A stretch of DNA of 64,000 nt from Stictocephala bisonia (GCA_035578905.1 JAQJVL010000147.1:1282906-1346905); one strand, 5' to 3'. Shown: positions 45,236-56,764, numbered from the stretch's first letter. Notes: generated from the sequence alone by a model not told the origin. Numbers and translations are program-made.

Positions 45236-47335
45236 TCGTTTCTTTATTTTCTGTCTAAAGAAAGACTGTCGAGAATCTTTAGTGCTGGGAGATTTTAACA
45301 TATAAAACAATATTCCGAAACTGTAGTGTATTTTGTATTTATTTCTAAGTAAATTTTGAGGTTAAGATTTTATGGTCATAGTTTCGTAAGTGTTTAATTA
45401 ACATCACTATTTTAATGTTAATGAACTAGTCAATAAGATTAAAGGACCGAAAGCCCAAAATAATCCGTAATTAAGCAATAAAAAAGTATAATACTGTAAA
45501 CGTAAAAAAATAAACCATTTTTTTACGTTTACGTAAAAATACGATAAATAGCCCAATGACCAGCTGTTTGTTTGTGATTGGGCTATTAATCGATAACATT
45601 TCTAGGAAATTTCTGCTAATTTTGTAACAATTATATAGACCAAAACTATTGATTAAAATACCATCAGTGGCCAATGCTAGTAAAATAAATGCCTACCTTC
45701 ACTCTGTAACCAACCACACTCTTTCAGTAACCGATGAATAATCGATGTTAATAAATGAATACCCTACATAAAAACAAAACAGATTTTTATTACAGTACTA
45801 CACTTAGTTTCCAATAAAATAGATACAGATAATGAGATATAATTTTGTTGGTTCATTTACTTATAACATAATTTGGCACAGTCCAATACAAGTTTTAAGG
45901 TTATTTCTTTAGCTAAGAAATTTGTAGCCTATTTAGTTTGTTTGAATGATTACATGTTTAAACTTTTTTTACAAACAATAAAAAAGGAGATTTTAAAAGT
46001 AATCCACATCTTTTACAACACTCTATCAGTGATCATTTTCGGAAATAGATTCAAAACGACAATCGATAATATTTTTCAACTAGTTACAAATATGGGAATT
46101 ATTAAATTATTACATTCCATCGAAAATAAAAATCCTCATCATAAATGCTCAGAAAACGTCAAAGAATATTTTACTTATTAGTCAGAAAGTAATATTCCAG
46201 TTTAACGATAAATCGGCAGCTATTTAACGCCTGTTAATAAAAAATTATTATTTTAAAACGTTATTCCAATAAAGTACTAAAATGACAAGAAAATATTCCA
46301 ACTTCAGGTCAGAATGGCCATGGGTCAATCGTTGGCATGTTAATTGTGATTTGTTGGTTATTTTAAATAGATTCGTACGTACATTTTGTAATCGGTAATG
46401 CATTACGACTTAAGTATTTCTAAGCGATTTCTCTACGATATAATCCATATCTACTCGCATTCATGCTATGTGTGAAGTTCCGTTCATACATTCCTCTTAT
46501 CTAACGTAGGCCTACCTATTTACATTTTATTAAAAATATATTTTACACCTAAATGATAACAATGCCATTACAATCTATACTAAGAAAACGTACTATCTCA
46601 CATTGTTGGACAGAACAAGCAACCGTAGTTGAAGGATAGTATTCAAAGAGAAAGGCGTATTTACGGGCAAACGAAAAGAAAATCCAATTGACAAAGAAAT
46701 CAAATTTACCCTCTCTCGGACAATTTGCACTTCCTCTTTTAGTTGCACTTGTTCAGCTACAAAAATGTTTTACTGTAACATTGACCGTTACAGATTGGCG
46801 TTAACTTGTATGGCCACATTATCACTGTTATGTTAGGTTCTATGTATATAGCATTATACATAAGTAAAATGTAGAAGTGCTTTAGCTGAACAAAAATTAC
46901 ATTGATTAGGATTAGCCTATTATTGAGTTTAAAATTTAGTGGATAGTAACAAGACTACAACAAATACATAGCTTACCGATCAAATATTCATAAAAGGTGA
47001 ATTTACTGTCAAATAGCATGCATGATTACGTCAGTAAAATGTCAAATGACTAAAGAATAAAGTTTCATCAGTAATATAAAATGAACGCTCTCTATATATT
47101 TTATTTATTTAATGACATAGTCATATAGGATATAAAACGACTAATAAGAATGTTTAAAACGTATCTGGCCGGTAAACTATGACATCGTTGTAGTCTTGTT
47201 ACTAACCCCATAAAATGTCTCTAAGAAATACATGTTCGCTCATTACATATGAATATCATTCAGCTCTCAGCTGGAACAATTTATTATTGGAGTTAATTAT
47301 AATTACTTCCAAACTTCCATCTGGTGTAATTATAG
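45236..47335. other. AT-rich spacer with a perfect hairpin
   Basis: GTAAACGTAAAAAAAT (45496-45511) and ATTTTTTTACGTTTAC (45517-45532) form a 16-bp perfect stem with a 5-nt loop. Frames at 45471-45674 (-) and 45873-46181 (+, 102 codons) are A/T-driven and unrecognised. TAGGCCTA at 46507. Confidence 0.45.
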
Positions 47336-47725
47336 TTCTGAATCATCGAGCTAGACTACCCGTCTGCGACAAGGCTCATATGCAATAAAATGTAAAGGGT
47401 TGCTTGCCCTCGCCGGGTTCTACGCGGAGAAATGCTATCAAGACCAATTTCACGGGCATGACAATTCTCACAGTCGCAAGGGTGGCCGGGGGTGTTTTGT
47501 GGTGGAAGGGAACGGATAGGGGCCGGTTTCAGTTTATGGGACAAGCAGTTTATAATTCGACCCGACAGCACGACCCCGATAAACTTTTAGGGTAGATACT
47601 ATCGCCGTGGTTGCACAATTAGTATACCTGATTTGGATTTACTAGGCCAGGGCAGGGCTAAACCTGTTCGGAACAGAAATCAGCTGTCTATAGTGGATGG
47701 AGTAACGGCCATCATACAAATATAT
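47336..47725. promoter_or_regulatory. GC-rich island
   Basis: Includes CATATGCAATAAAATG, CACAGTCGCAAGGGTGGCCG, GCAGTTTATAATTCGACCCG and CCCCGATAAACTTTTAGGG. The posterior-Hox/Caudal-like TTTAT words and GATAA sit in GC-rich context. Frames of 63 and 71 codons on opposite strands overlap and are unrecognised. Candidate conserved enhancer. Confidence 0.3.
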
Positions 47726-47939
47726 TTATGTATATTCTACATTAGGCCTAATATACTTGTGAAAGGTTTTCTGACTTGGTTAGCATTGTTTCATACACTT
47801 AATTTGAGGAAAAGAAATTAGTAAAATTAAACATTGATTTTTCACTGTTGAATAACAATTTATAATAAATTGTAGGCCTGAAATGCCATTTTTAATAAAA
47901 TAATTTTGCTAAACACATTTTTAAATAATTTTTAACCGG

Positions 47940-48320
47940 CCAAGCTGTATAAAACTTAATTGTTCGTCAATTCATCCGTGTGATAGATTGTTTGTACCAC
48001 CATTACGGCCAAAACCATGGATATTCTGCCATGAAACTTGGTATGTAGATCTTAAGACATTACATATGTTAACGGAACAATATTTCCAAATTGTTTACAC
48101 ATTTTATTGATAGTTCAAAATGGTGGATTGATAAAGGAAAAGCCGTGCTATCTTGTGAGTAGGCAACCCACGCAGTAAGTACACTCATGATGTGAAATTA
48201 CGACTCCGTGGGTTACGGTGCACTGGCTAGAGATACGATAATTGTCTTCAAGTTGCATACGTGTTAAAGTGTAGACAGGTACAGCTAGTATAGTAGTATT
48301 TTTTTCTTAACTACGAGGGA
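47940..48320. mobile_element. Possible degenerate transposable-element remnant
   Basis: A composition block running from AATTCATCCGTGTGATAG to GGTACAGCTAGTATAGTAG, with GTGGGTTACGGTGCACTGG and AAAATGGTGGATTGATAAAG inside. The ends loosely mirror each other (AAGCTGTATAAAAC at the left; AGCTGTACCTG in reverse at the right). No coding capacity. Class unknown and the call is tentative. Confidence 0.3.
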
Positions 48321-48384
48321 TTAAATCCAATACATGTTGTAACATAATTGTAACATAAAGCAAATTTCGTCTTACATAATTGGT

Positions 48385-48845
48385 ACATTAAACAATGTAA
48401 GAAGTTTACTTAGCTGTTTTGTCAGTCTAAATGCCCATTGATTTATCATTGGTTGACAGACAGTTCATTTTAAGCTTCAATGAACTTAAATTAAATTGAA
48501 ACTGTATATTTATATTGTTCTTTATTTTATTTACATGTTAAGTTTACGTGTAAAAAAGGGCCATGGGCAACTAACTTCACCTTTTAATAAATACTTTTCA
48601 TTTACGAATGATTACATTTTTATTCAATCACATTCTAAGCAAGAAGCTCTTCTTCAGTGAGGCGTGCCCGTAGATCAGTTGGAGAGTCTTTATTCCGACA
48701 GACAGTCTTTATTCGTCTAATAGTGCGCTAAAAGTGTGTCGAGTAATTATTCCTCCAGTTTGCCATATGATGGCAGGGCCAAGACCTTGTCAGTCCCATC
48801 CTTTACACCCCTAAATCCTCAAGGATAAACGTGTACATAACACGA
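48385..48845 (-). repeat. Direct duplication D, copy 1 (includes R1, minus strand)
   Basis: About 460 bp matching 50107-50556 in the same order: TTTACTTAGCTGTTTTGTC, GGTTGACAGACAGTTCATTT, ACATGTTAAGTTTACGTGTA, CATGGGCAACTAACTTCACC, AGTGAGGCGTGCC, CCTAAATCCTCAAGGATAAA. The right 200 bp is repeat R1 in reverse (compare 12.8 and 35.7 kb). The two copies start 1.72 kb apart and differ by scattered substitutions and indels. Confidence 0.85.
48635..48727 (-). pseudogene. Terminal-exon-like frame within duplication D
   Basis: On the minus strand, CACTTTTAG (acceptor-like) is followed at 48727 by 30 open codons, ending RARLTEEELLA and a TAG at 48635-48637. The poly(A) signal AATAAA lies at 48624-48619, 11 nt after the stop. 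The second copy (about 50371-50455) has the same end but with an in-frame TGA and a one-base deletion. This could be the last exon of an element-borne or captured gene, or coincidence. No family recognised. Confidence 0.2.
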
Positions 48846-48849
48846 ACCA

Positions 48850-50100
48850 ATTATGTAAGACGAGATTTGTTGCCCCCTATACAAAGGAAAAATACGTGAT
48901 GAAGTTGGCAACGAAGATGGAGTGATAAAAAAGATAATACAAGATAAAAATTCATTATGAACAGACTGCAAAACAAATGCAAGACGCCAAAACAATATAT
49001 TAGAGGTATTTTCAAAAATGGGCGTGGTGCAACTGGGTTCAGTCTGTAGCTAATCTTGACCCACCCTCTATCCATACTTGAGAAGGGTAGACTATTATCT
49101 TCTCAGCTGATGCAAGGGGAGGAAAGTGTGAAATACAAGTGGAAGGAGGGAAATCCCCTATGAGGGCTATTTGAAACAACATCCTGGATGAGGCTTATCA
49201 GGGTCGGCTTTCGGGAAACAGCTGTGATAAGGCCACGACGGATCAGTGGTCGGCAGAGGAAAAGGTGATTCATCAACTACAACGTCTGTAAAGGCCAAGG
49301 GCGTCGGGACAAGACTGGTCAAAGGCGAGCGAATAAAAAAATAAACTAATGCTAACGCCAGGGCGACCAAGTGATTGATGTTCCTTAAGGAATAGAATTC
49401 TACTAACATATATGTAACTAAAGAATTAAAAAATATTGCTACGCCCTTGTGCTTCATTGACAATGCATACATAAAGACAACTAATTGATTACAATGGATG
49501 AAATCATTGAATTAAACATATCATACGATTGTCATAATCTACATTCCATTGTTTCTAGACTATTTATAGTTATTTCAGCGCCATTATGCATTGAGTAATT
49601 TGATTTTAAAATGCGTCAATAGTAAATTATTTTGTAACAAACAATATTTTGTTGTCATTTCATAAGTTATATTAAATTCATTTATTCGAAAGAAGTTCAA
49701 ATTAAATTTCAATGTTGAATTGTATTTTCAATCTGAACTGGTAAAATCTGTGGCTATAGGTATATTCAACACGGAAAAACATGAATTAAATATAGGCCTA
49801 CGTTAAATTTACGTGCAACTTGTTTAGACATATATGGGTTAATTACATATTCTTGAAAGGAGTACATTAACTACGGAAACAAAAGTTGTATTTTCTCTTA
49901 AAATAATGTTTCTTCCCTTTTATTTTTATAAAAATAAAAATATTGCCCGCAATAGTGGTTCTCTGTGTGTTTTCATGTACCGCGCCCGCCTCGCAGTTGT
50001 TTACTTGACGGTTACCACAAGAAATGATCGATACTTATTAATAAACACTTTATTGCCAGATTTGACGTGGGTTGTTATTATGGGATTTTCAAATTTATTT
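48850..50100. other. Spacer
   Basis: A GC-enriched part at 49170-49330 carries a 101-codon minus frame (49167-49472). Its hydrophobic stretch LVALALALVYFFI and proline-rich end are not recognised, and there is no supporting structure. The remainder is AT-rich with TAGGCCTA at 49793-49800. Confidence 0.35.
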
Positions 50101-50106
50101 ACATTA

Positions 50107-50556
50107 TTGCATTAAACTATGTAAGATGTTTACTTAGCTGTTTTGTCGGTCAAAACGCCCCATTGATTTATCATTGGTTGACAGACAGTTCATTTTAAGC
50201 CCCAATCAAATTAAATTAAATTGAAACTGTATATTTATATGGTTCTTTATTTTATTTACATGTTAAGTTTACGTGTAAAAAATGGCCATGGGCAACTAAC
50301 TTCACCTTTTTATAAATACTTTTCATTTAGGAATAAATAAATTTCTATTCAATCACATTCTAAGCAAGAAGTTCTTCTTCAGTGAGGCGTGCCGTAGATC
50401 AGATGAAGTCTTCATTCTGACAGAGGTTCCGTCTAATAGTGCGCTAATAGTGTGTCGAAGTATTATTCCTCCAGTTTGGCATGTGATGGCAGGGCCAAGA
50501 CATTGTCAGTCCCTTCCTTTACACCCCTAAATCCTCAAGGATAAACTTAGTAATTA
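50107..50556 (-). repeat. Direct duplication D, copy 2 (includes R1, minus strand)
   Basis: Second copy of 48385-48845; see that entry. Shares CATGGGCAACTAACTTCACC, GTGATGGCAGGGCCAAGAC and CACCCCTAAATCCTCAAGG. The terminal-exon-like frame of copy 1 is broken here. Confidence 0.85.
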
Positions 50557-50574
50557 TTACTAAAGGTGAACATT

Positions 50575-51535
50575 AGTTGTACTCTGTATGGTTGGGCAAA
50601 AGTCTGAAATATATTTACTAATTTTGAACCATTGAATAAAACTCTTTTCACAACGTACGTGTAGGCGATAACAGTAGCATTGACCCACCCATTCACCCAT
50701 ACAACAACAGTTGAATTGACCCACCCACCCGCCCATACAACAACAGTTGCATTGACCCACCCACCCGCCCATACAACAGTTATATTGACCCACCCCCCGC
50801 CCATACAAAAACAGGTACATTTACCCACCCACCCGCCCATACAACAACAGTTGCAATGACCCACCCACCCGCCCATACAACAAAAATTGTATTGACCCAC
50901 CCATCCACCCATACAATAACAGTTGCATTGACTCACCGATCCGCCCATACAACAACAGTTGCATTAACACACCCACCCGCCCATACAACAACAGTTGCAT
51001 TGAACCATATATATAAAACCATTCAAAGAAATCTAATGAGACTTTGCAGTTATGTACGTGTCCTTACACCAAACATTTAGACATAGTTTACTTCTTTTTC
51101 GCATATCCAGGGGATGGCCCATGAGGAAAGTCTTAGAAATTTTAATTGTAAGCCTACCTCGAGTTATACCTCGTTTTAAAGGTCTTTATACAATACAAAA
51201 GAGCAAACTTGAAGTCAAAAGGATGACCTAGTCAGAAAATACAGCCACTTAAAGAATTTAATGTCCAGGTTTGGGCAAAAGTCTGGAATATATTTATTAA
51301 TTTACTTTTTTTGTAGTTTTCACTTTTGTATTGTACAAACAAAGACCTTTAAAAAGAGATATAACTCCAGGTAGACTTACATTTGACTGGATATGCGAAA
51401 AACAAGTAAAATATGTCTAAATGTTTGGTATAGGGACATGTACATAACTACAACGTTTCATTACATTTCTTTCAATAGTTTTAAAATTAATAAATATATT
51501 CCACACTTTTTCCCAACACTGTATAACTGAGTTCG
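50575..51535. mobile_element. Foldback element containing minisatellite B
   Basis: Left-arm sequence (50592-50640 and 51009-51165) pairs with right arm 51320-51525: GTTATGTACGTGTCCTTACA against the reverse of TATAGGGACATGTACATAAC, and CTTTTTCGCATATCCAG against CTGGATATGCGAAAAACAAG. The end word TTGGGCAAAAGTCTG-GAATATATTTA occurs at 50594 and 51274 (+) and about 51490-51515 (-), typical of some Tc1/mariner-type TIRs. The right terminus CAACACTG is followed by TA. The 36-bp minisatellite interrupts the left arm. No transposase. Confidence 0.72.
50672..51006. repeat. 36-bp minisatellite B with G-quadruplex motif
   Basis: About nine units of 36 bp (one shorter), core GACCCACCCACCCGCCCATA then CAACAACAGTTGCATT. 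On the minus strand the core reads GGGCGGGTGGGTGGG, four G3 runs with one-base loops, at 50720-50734, 50756-50770, 50824-50838 and 50860-50874; the other units are partial. Open minus frames of 86-133 codons (CMGGWVGQCNCC-type repeats) follow from the 12-codon period. Confidence 0.93.
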
Positions 51536-52560
51536 CTGTGGCGATAAGGAACTTACCTCTGTTTCCTTTTCCTTTTTCTCTGTGTAAACGCTAGCAGAAT
51601 CTACAATTTTATATTTTTCGATTTTTCACAGGTAGATTACTGAGTGGCATTTGAAAAATACTTAAAATATATTAAAAATTCAAATCGATTCTTTTACGAG
51701 TTAAATTTATACCAACACTTTCGAAATTTTCCCCAAGGCATCTTATTGCGTTACGCCAGCTCGGCCTTAAAAACACTTCACACGATATTTAATCCCGTAA
51801 AAGGACTGCAGTCATTGTGAAAACTAATCCCAGGAACAGGTTATGTCATCACAGAGCTTACTAATAATACTAATATATCGCAGCGAGGTTTCTCCTTCCG
51901 CCAGGATCTCTCCAGGATCAAGGCAAACGCGGTAAGTCCTTACTATTACCTCATTGCTGAGTCCTCAAGGACGAACTGATGACTAGAGTAAACACGTCAG
52001 AGTACGCTGAGTAAGCGAGGAATATAACATAGATGATGGTAGTGTATAGATATATCCATAATTTGACTTTATAATGAACTGTCTCCAAGGACAGATGTCT
52101 GTGCAAGGCTTCCGTCAGTACAATCACTCTTCATTGGATGGGTAGCTGAATTATTCTACCACAATGTTAGAGGTTACAAAATTGTAACACTTTAATCTTA
52201 ATATATAACATTAAAAACGATGTACTCCCTTATCTCGAAATAACAAAAAAAAAAAAAACACAAAAAAATTTATGAATTTTGGTGGGAAGTTAATTGTTGT
52301 ATAATAGAGACCCAATAAGAAACGATTTATTGAAATTCCATTCCAAAGAGGTGGCACCCCCCCACCGTTTCCTTTTTTCCATAAGAGTACCATTGGCATT
52401 ACGGTACTTTAATCATTCATTTCAAACATCTGATAACAAAATAAATATGGCACAAACGCTTGTCTAATTTGGTTTTCATTGAAAAATGTTTAAAGTGTTT
52501 TCTTTACTCTGAAACAATTGTAGCAGACTTCTAGGGTTTTCAAGACTACAAACTTTTCAA
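51536..52560. other. Spacer
   Basis: Moderately AT-rich. 51880-52020 is slightly GC-enriched (CGCAGCGAGGTTTCTCC, CCTCAAGGACGAACTG, faintly like R1). A poly-A run at 52244-52257 and a CACCCCCCCACCG tract at 52355-52367. No gene signal. Confidence 0.4.
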
Positions 52561-52563
52561 GGT

Positions 52564-52700
52564 AAAACTTGTTACCTAGGAGAATGGCAACAGGCTGAGC
52601 TTTTATATAGATGCAATGGTTTTGAGAGAACCACGTAGACAGTAAGCGTAGAGTACCACCCCTTAGCGAATAACACTCAAGCTACAGACTAGAACGGTGC
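52564..52700 (+). repeat. Dispersed repeat R2, copy 2
   Basis: TACCTAGGAGAATGGCAACA, GGCTGAGCTTTTATAT, GAGAACCACGTAGAC and GCGTAGAGTACCACCCC match the reverse of 7378-7512. Confidence 0.72.
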
Positions 52701-53565
52701 AACAAATCAAACGTGAATATAAATTGGATGGATATCATCAAACATAATCAAGTGTACGAGAGAAGAAAAAATCATTTTTCGTTGAAGAATATTTATTAGT
52801 GAAAATACTTATTCGTAAGAAATTACGACTAATGGTTACCTGTTTAATTTGAAGTGCTTTAAAATTTTCCGAAACCTAACGTAAAAACAAAATAAACAAT
52901 ATAAATATAATAACAACAAGACAGTAAATCTTGATATTAAACAGTTTAAAAGGATTACCAACTTGTTTATTTATTCAGCATTATAAAACAAAAACCCTAA
53001 ACAAAATGCTATATTCCATTAAACAAAAAAATAAAATACCTAAATCAAAAAAAATAATAAAAGATAAAATGTTTTAATGTGTGGTTTTATTGAAGTTCTT
53101 TTCATCCCTGGTCACATGTTCTCGTCTTTCTTTTAAAAAAATTATACGAATAAAAATAAAAAAAAAACCGTAGAAAAACTCGTGTTTAAAATGCACTAAT
53201 ATTATAAAATATTTTATTCTAAATTCATTGAAAATTACAGAAAATCTTGGTTGCGTGGTTAGCCATTATTTAGTCATGCATCGTCCATTTCATGTGGCCC
53301 AGTTTTTATGAATCTTTATGCATGTATAAGAAATTATTTTACACTTTTAGTCCAGTTAAAACGCGTTTTTTTAGTTTATTATTCATATAATTATTTTCAT
53401 TCTTTCTAGTAAAAGTTATAATTTTTTAAACATTAAATAATTTAAAGTAATTGTTCTAATAATATTATAATTCAATTAAAACAAAATATTTCATAAAATA
53501 GCATTATCATCTTGTTTCATAATAATACAGTTCTGGTATATGTACCTAATTTAAAGTTAGGATAT
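52701..53565. other. Very AT-rich spacer
   Basis: Long A/T tracts with no coding frame, repeat or motif cluster I can support. Confidence 0.5.
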
Positions 53566-53568
53566 AGG

Positions 53569-53855
53569 TTTATTTATTTATTTATTTATTCGTAAGACGC
53601 CGATCGTCAAGATATGGGTGAATATGGATTTCGAATGAGTGTGATGAGTGTGGATGAGCGAATGTAGTCATTGTTACAAACTAAGGCCGACTTATTCCTT
53701 AGAAAGTGTCATTAATTAATAGCCCAATGACAAATGAACAGCCGGTGATTATCAGCTGATCCTTCTCAAAATGTATTGACTCTGATTAGGATCGAACTGA
53801 GAACCATTAGCACATGAAGCTGGGATTGAACCAACTATGCTACTGACCAATTTAA
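53569..53855 (-). mobile_element. Second tRNA-derived SINE (full length, minus strand)
   Basis: On the minus strand a box A-like TAGCATAGTTGG (53842-53831) and box B-like AGTTCGATCCT (53798-53788) lie 44 bp apart. A ~190-bp body follows (GGATCAGCTGATAATCACCG, TCATTGGGCTATTAATTAAT, CGCTCATCCACACTCATCAC), ending in a (AATA)n tail at 53590-53569. Head, body and simple-repeat tail are the usual SINE order. The family is distinct from the SINE at 38.8 kb. Confidence 0.7.
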
Positions 53856-54039
53856 AATCGATTTCACAATTGCATGCGACATACAAGAAAGCGAGTTTAC
53901 AAAAACACTAGAAAATGATGATCAATTTAAGAAAGAATTAATTATAAGGACGACATACAGTAGAAAATATCACGGGGTAAGCTATAAATGCTATCTTCGA
54001 TCTAAATACCATTTTACACATTTAGCCTTCACTGATTGA

Positions 54040-54385
54040 CACCTCTTATCATTCATAATTCATCAAAACTGCAGTTCCAGTCCGTGATTGGGTGACGTGA
54101 AGAGCCCCCATGCCCCCGTCTCCAGCACGCTCCGTCACCGCCGGAAGCCGATCATTTACGATTTGATCATCGATCAATTATCTTCATCTGGAATGTCGCT
54201 GGAACAGCCCGCCAGAGATGCTCAGGCAGATACTGCCCGCAAGGAATTGATCGCCCTTCGTTAATCCCGAATATCTTTGGTCAATCCAGCCAAGATCCAA
54301 ATGCAGCGATATTGCCGAGTTCACACGCCCTGGACTGCAGCGTCAGCTGAATTGATTAGTTCAATTTAAGCTTAGCAGTATTTGA
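54040..54385. promoter_or_regulatory. Strong GC-rich island, candidate conserved enhancer
   Basis: About 345 bp with ATTTGATCATCGATCAATTATC-type inverted GATCAA words (TCF-like), GGAATGTCGCTGG, CGTTAATCCCGAATATC (Otx/Bicoid-like TAATCC), CTTTGGTCAATCC and GTCAGCTGAATTGATTAG. A plus frame of about 80 codons without ATG spans 54105-54350 but lacks any recognised domain, so I favour a conserved non-coding element over an exon. Confidence 0.35.
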
Positions 54386-55050
54386 ATTCCACGACTTTCT
54401 TGGTGCCTTCAAATAAAATATTGGCTCGAAATTCAAGTTTGTCAGCGAACATTTTTTAATGGAGGAAAGAAACAGAATCTGATTATCAAATCCATCGTTG
54501 GGGCCTTAGGTTAATTTATCTTCTTTTGAGAAATGTCTTTTAAATATTGAAAATGATACATCTCAGGAAATCACATATCATCTTTTACGTTTTGACGGTT
54601 GACAAATTGGTTAGTCACTACGTTAGGAGTTATGATACACTTTCAGTGATACAGCAAACTAATTATACCCGTTCAGCAAGTTATTTTCATACGTACTTTG
54701 ACAGTTAAACAAGCATTCATATAACATTTACATTTCAGTCATGTTGAATACCGTAAACTTGGATGTTTTGTTAACAGGAAATTAGGGTTAGTAAATATAA
54801 TTTTCCAAATGATAATAGGAAACTGGTTAAAAATGATTCATGTTGGACCAGTTTAAATTGCCAAATCGGTTAGTATGTAAAGGCTTTAGGACAGGACACG
54901 TATTCTGTATTGATGAAGTTAACCACATGGAAAATGTGGATGTATACTAAGTTACTCGTAATAACGGTAAGAGAAGTTGTAGTGAAGTGGTTTAATGCAA
55001 TGTTGGTGTAGAGGTGAATGAGAGTGATCTAGAAGTGATCCTGTCTGACA
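54386..55050. other. AT-rich spacer
   Basis: No supported feature. Confidence 0.45.
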
Positions 55051-55230
55051 TCAAACAGAAGCAATTACCTTGCCGCTAATTAACATTTGAGAGAGCCAAC
55101 TAGTTGTGTAGAGGCCAACTAATGGCACTCAACCAACGGTGTAGCGTGGCGTCTCGCCTGGTTAGCCGATCAACAACTCGTCTGGAGTGCACTGATTGAC
55201 CGACAAGTCAGAGGCAAAAGATATGTCATG
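55051..55230. promoter_or_regulatory. Small island with homeodomain-like sites
   Basis: GCAATTACCTTGCCGCTAAT and TTAACATTTGAGAG begin it. The word GCCAACTA is repeated at 55096 and 55113 (GAGCCAACTAGTTGTGTAGA, then GAGGCCAACTAATGG), followed by GGCACTCAACCAACGG. No coding frame. Confidence 0.27.
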
Positions 55231-55592
55231 GTAAGAACTGTATTTATATGTACAATGAAGTTGAGAGGGCCGTCTATAAATGGTGAGTAGTATAAGGGTG
55301 AAATACTATCTTGATGTAGAATGGGTGGTGGGAGAAGATTTGAAATAGTGAGATCATATCTATTTGTAGACTAACATAACGAATCATCTAGCTAGGGTAA
55401 AATACGACGTGCAGAGTTCAAAGATACCAACCATATACCATTATTATTATTATTTTGAATCGTGGTTATGCTTCGTTTAGAACTAAAATGTTATTTTTGA
55501 ACTTCTACTAGAAAAATATTTAACATAATAATAATAACAACGTATAGATATAAGATGAAACGCAGTGAACCAATCCTGGCCTAAATTAAGGG

Positions 55593-55750
55593 TTATACTT
55601 CTGGTAACCCGTCTCGGCAAGTTGGGTGGTAAGCCCACCGTAATCCGTGTAGATACAACGCCCCGACATCAATGTATGGCGGGTATTGCCGTTCGTACAG
55701 TTGTGCGGCGTCTCCTTGCATGACTGACATTTTCAAGTGAAAGTGAACAG
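55593..55750 (-). other. Compact GC-enriched block with two open frames
   Basis: On the minus strand one frame ends the 76-codon ORF at 55823-55593 (AQLYERQYPPYIDVGALYLH region). A second, overlapping frame without ATG (about 55719-55591) is also open. GC is well above the flanks, and an acceptor-like CACTTGAAAATGTCAG lies upstream. It may be a small exon or a conserved non-coding element; no family recognised. Confidence 0.25.
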
Positions 55751-56315
55751 TGCAGATACATATTGATAGCCACAAATCATGACAATTAGCAATATGTGTG
55801 GCAGTATTGGATTTTAGAAACATAACAGACGAAATTCAGAATACCGAATTGAAACTAACACGTACTGTAGTATCTTCGGCCAATAATGTATTTAAATCCC
55901 AGTTTAAATTTACTTATTAAATCCATTTACTATTAGCTCCATGTACGGAGAAGGATGGGTTGCAAGTGTAGATAAGTATGAATAAGGAACCAACCGCCCT
56001 TGTACAAGACTTTTGAGATAAATTAAAACGAATAATACAGATCTTAATCTAAATTATTTTACGGTTGTATTTAATTTATTTCGATAATTTTGCACTCAAA
56101 AGTTTAGTTTATTACATTATTACATATAACGAAATAGATCGTAAAAACCACAAATCGATATGTAGGTTATAAGCTAGAAACAATTTATGCAGAAGTTATA
56201 TGCCATAACGTCACTAATCCCAATTCAACTGCGGACTTTAAAACCACACCTAGAGGCCCTCATTTGATCAAATCCTAATTTTTAATTTAGATTCAACAAT
56301 AATGAAATCAGTTCG
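55751..56315. other. AT-rich spacer
   Basis: No supported feature. Confidence 0.45.
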
Positions 56316-56505
56316 TGTATGAGTTTTCTGACCGGGCGATTTCCACACGAGGATGGTCTAAAGATGCAAATCGCCACCTGAATTGATTACGTCGATCGGA
56401 ATCTATTAGTCAACATATTTGAGCTAATTGAGTGAGTTATTAAACGCGATACGATCTTCATTGTTGAAGAAATTAACGACTTTTATGGGGGCTTCCAATT
56501 ATAAA
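56316..56505. promoter_or_regulatory. Island with POU octamer, E-box and Hox-like words
   Basis: ATGCAAAT (56364-56371), CACCTG (56375-56380), GAATTGATTACGTCGATCGG, TTGAGCTAATTGAGTGAG, and TTTTATGGGGG (56481-56491) within 130 bp. No coding frame. Typical of a developmental enhancer. Confidence 0.35.
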
Positions 56506-56764
56506 ACAAATACAATATTATGGCCGAAGCATATTAAAAATTAGGAATTTTACAACACTTTTTAAACAATTAATATTATAGGCGGATATTTTTTGTCTGA
56601 CTCCTGACTGGTATTATGACTGATAATTTAGATATCAAAACATAATTTGCACAAAATAGGGGAATTTCCAGCAGGAATACGAAACGATCTATGCATTGGT
56701 GCCAAAGGTGAAATGCAATCTTAAAAAAAAATTTTTTTAGAACCCGCCTTAAAATCGACCAGGT

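Noticed and set aside
45873..46181. 102-codon plus frame
   Set aside because: Lys/Ile/Asn/Phe-rich product expected from AT-rich DNA; no domain, no exon signals.
49167..49472. 101-codon minus frame with a hydrophobic stretch
   Set aside because: No family resemblance. The opposite strand of the GC-enriched part is also open, so openness is not informative.
50547..50948. 133-codon cysteine/tryptophan-rich minus frame
   Set aside because: A translation of minisatellite B and its flank. No promoter, splice or conservation evidence in sight.
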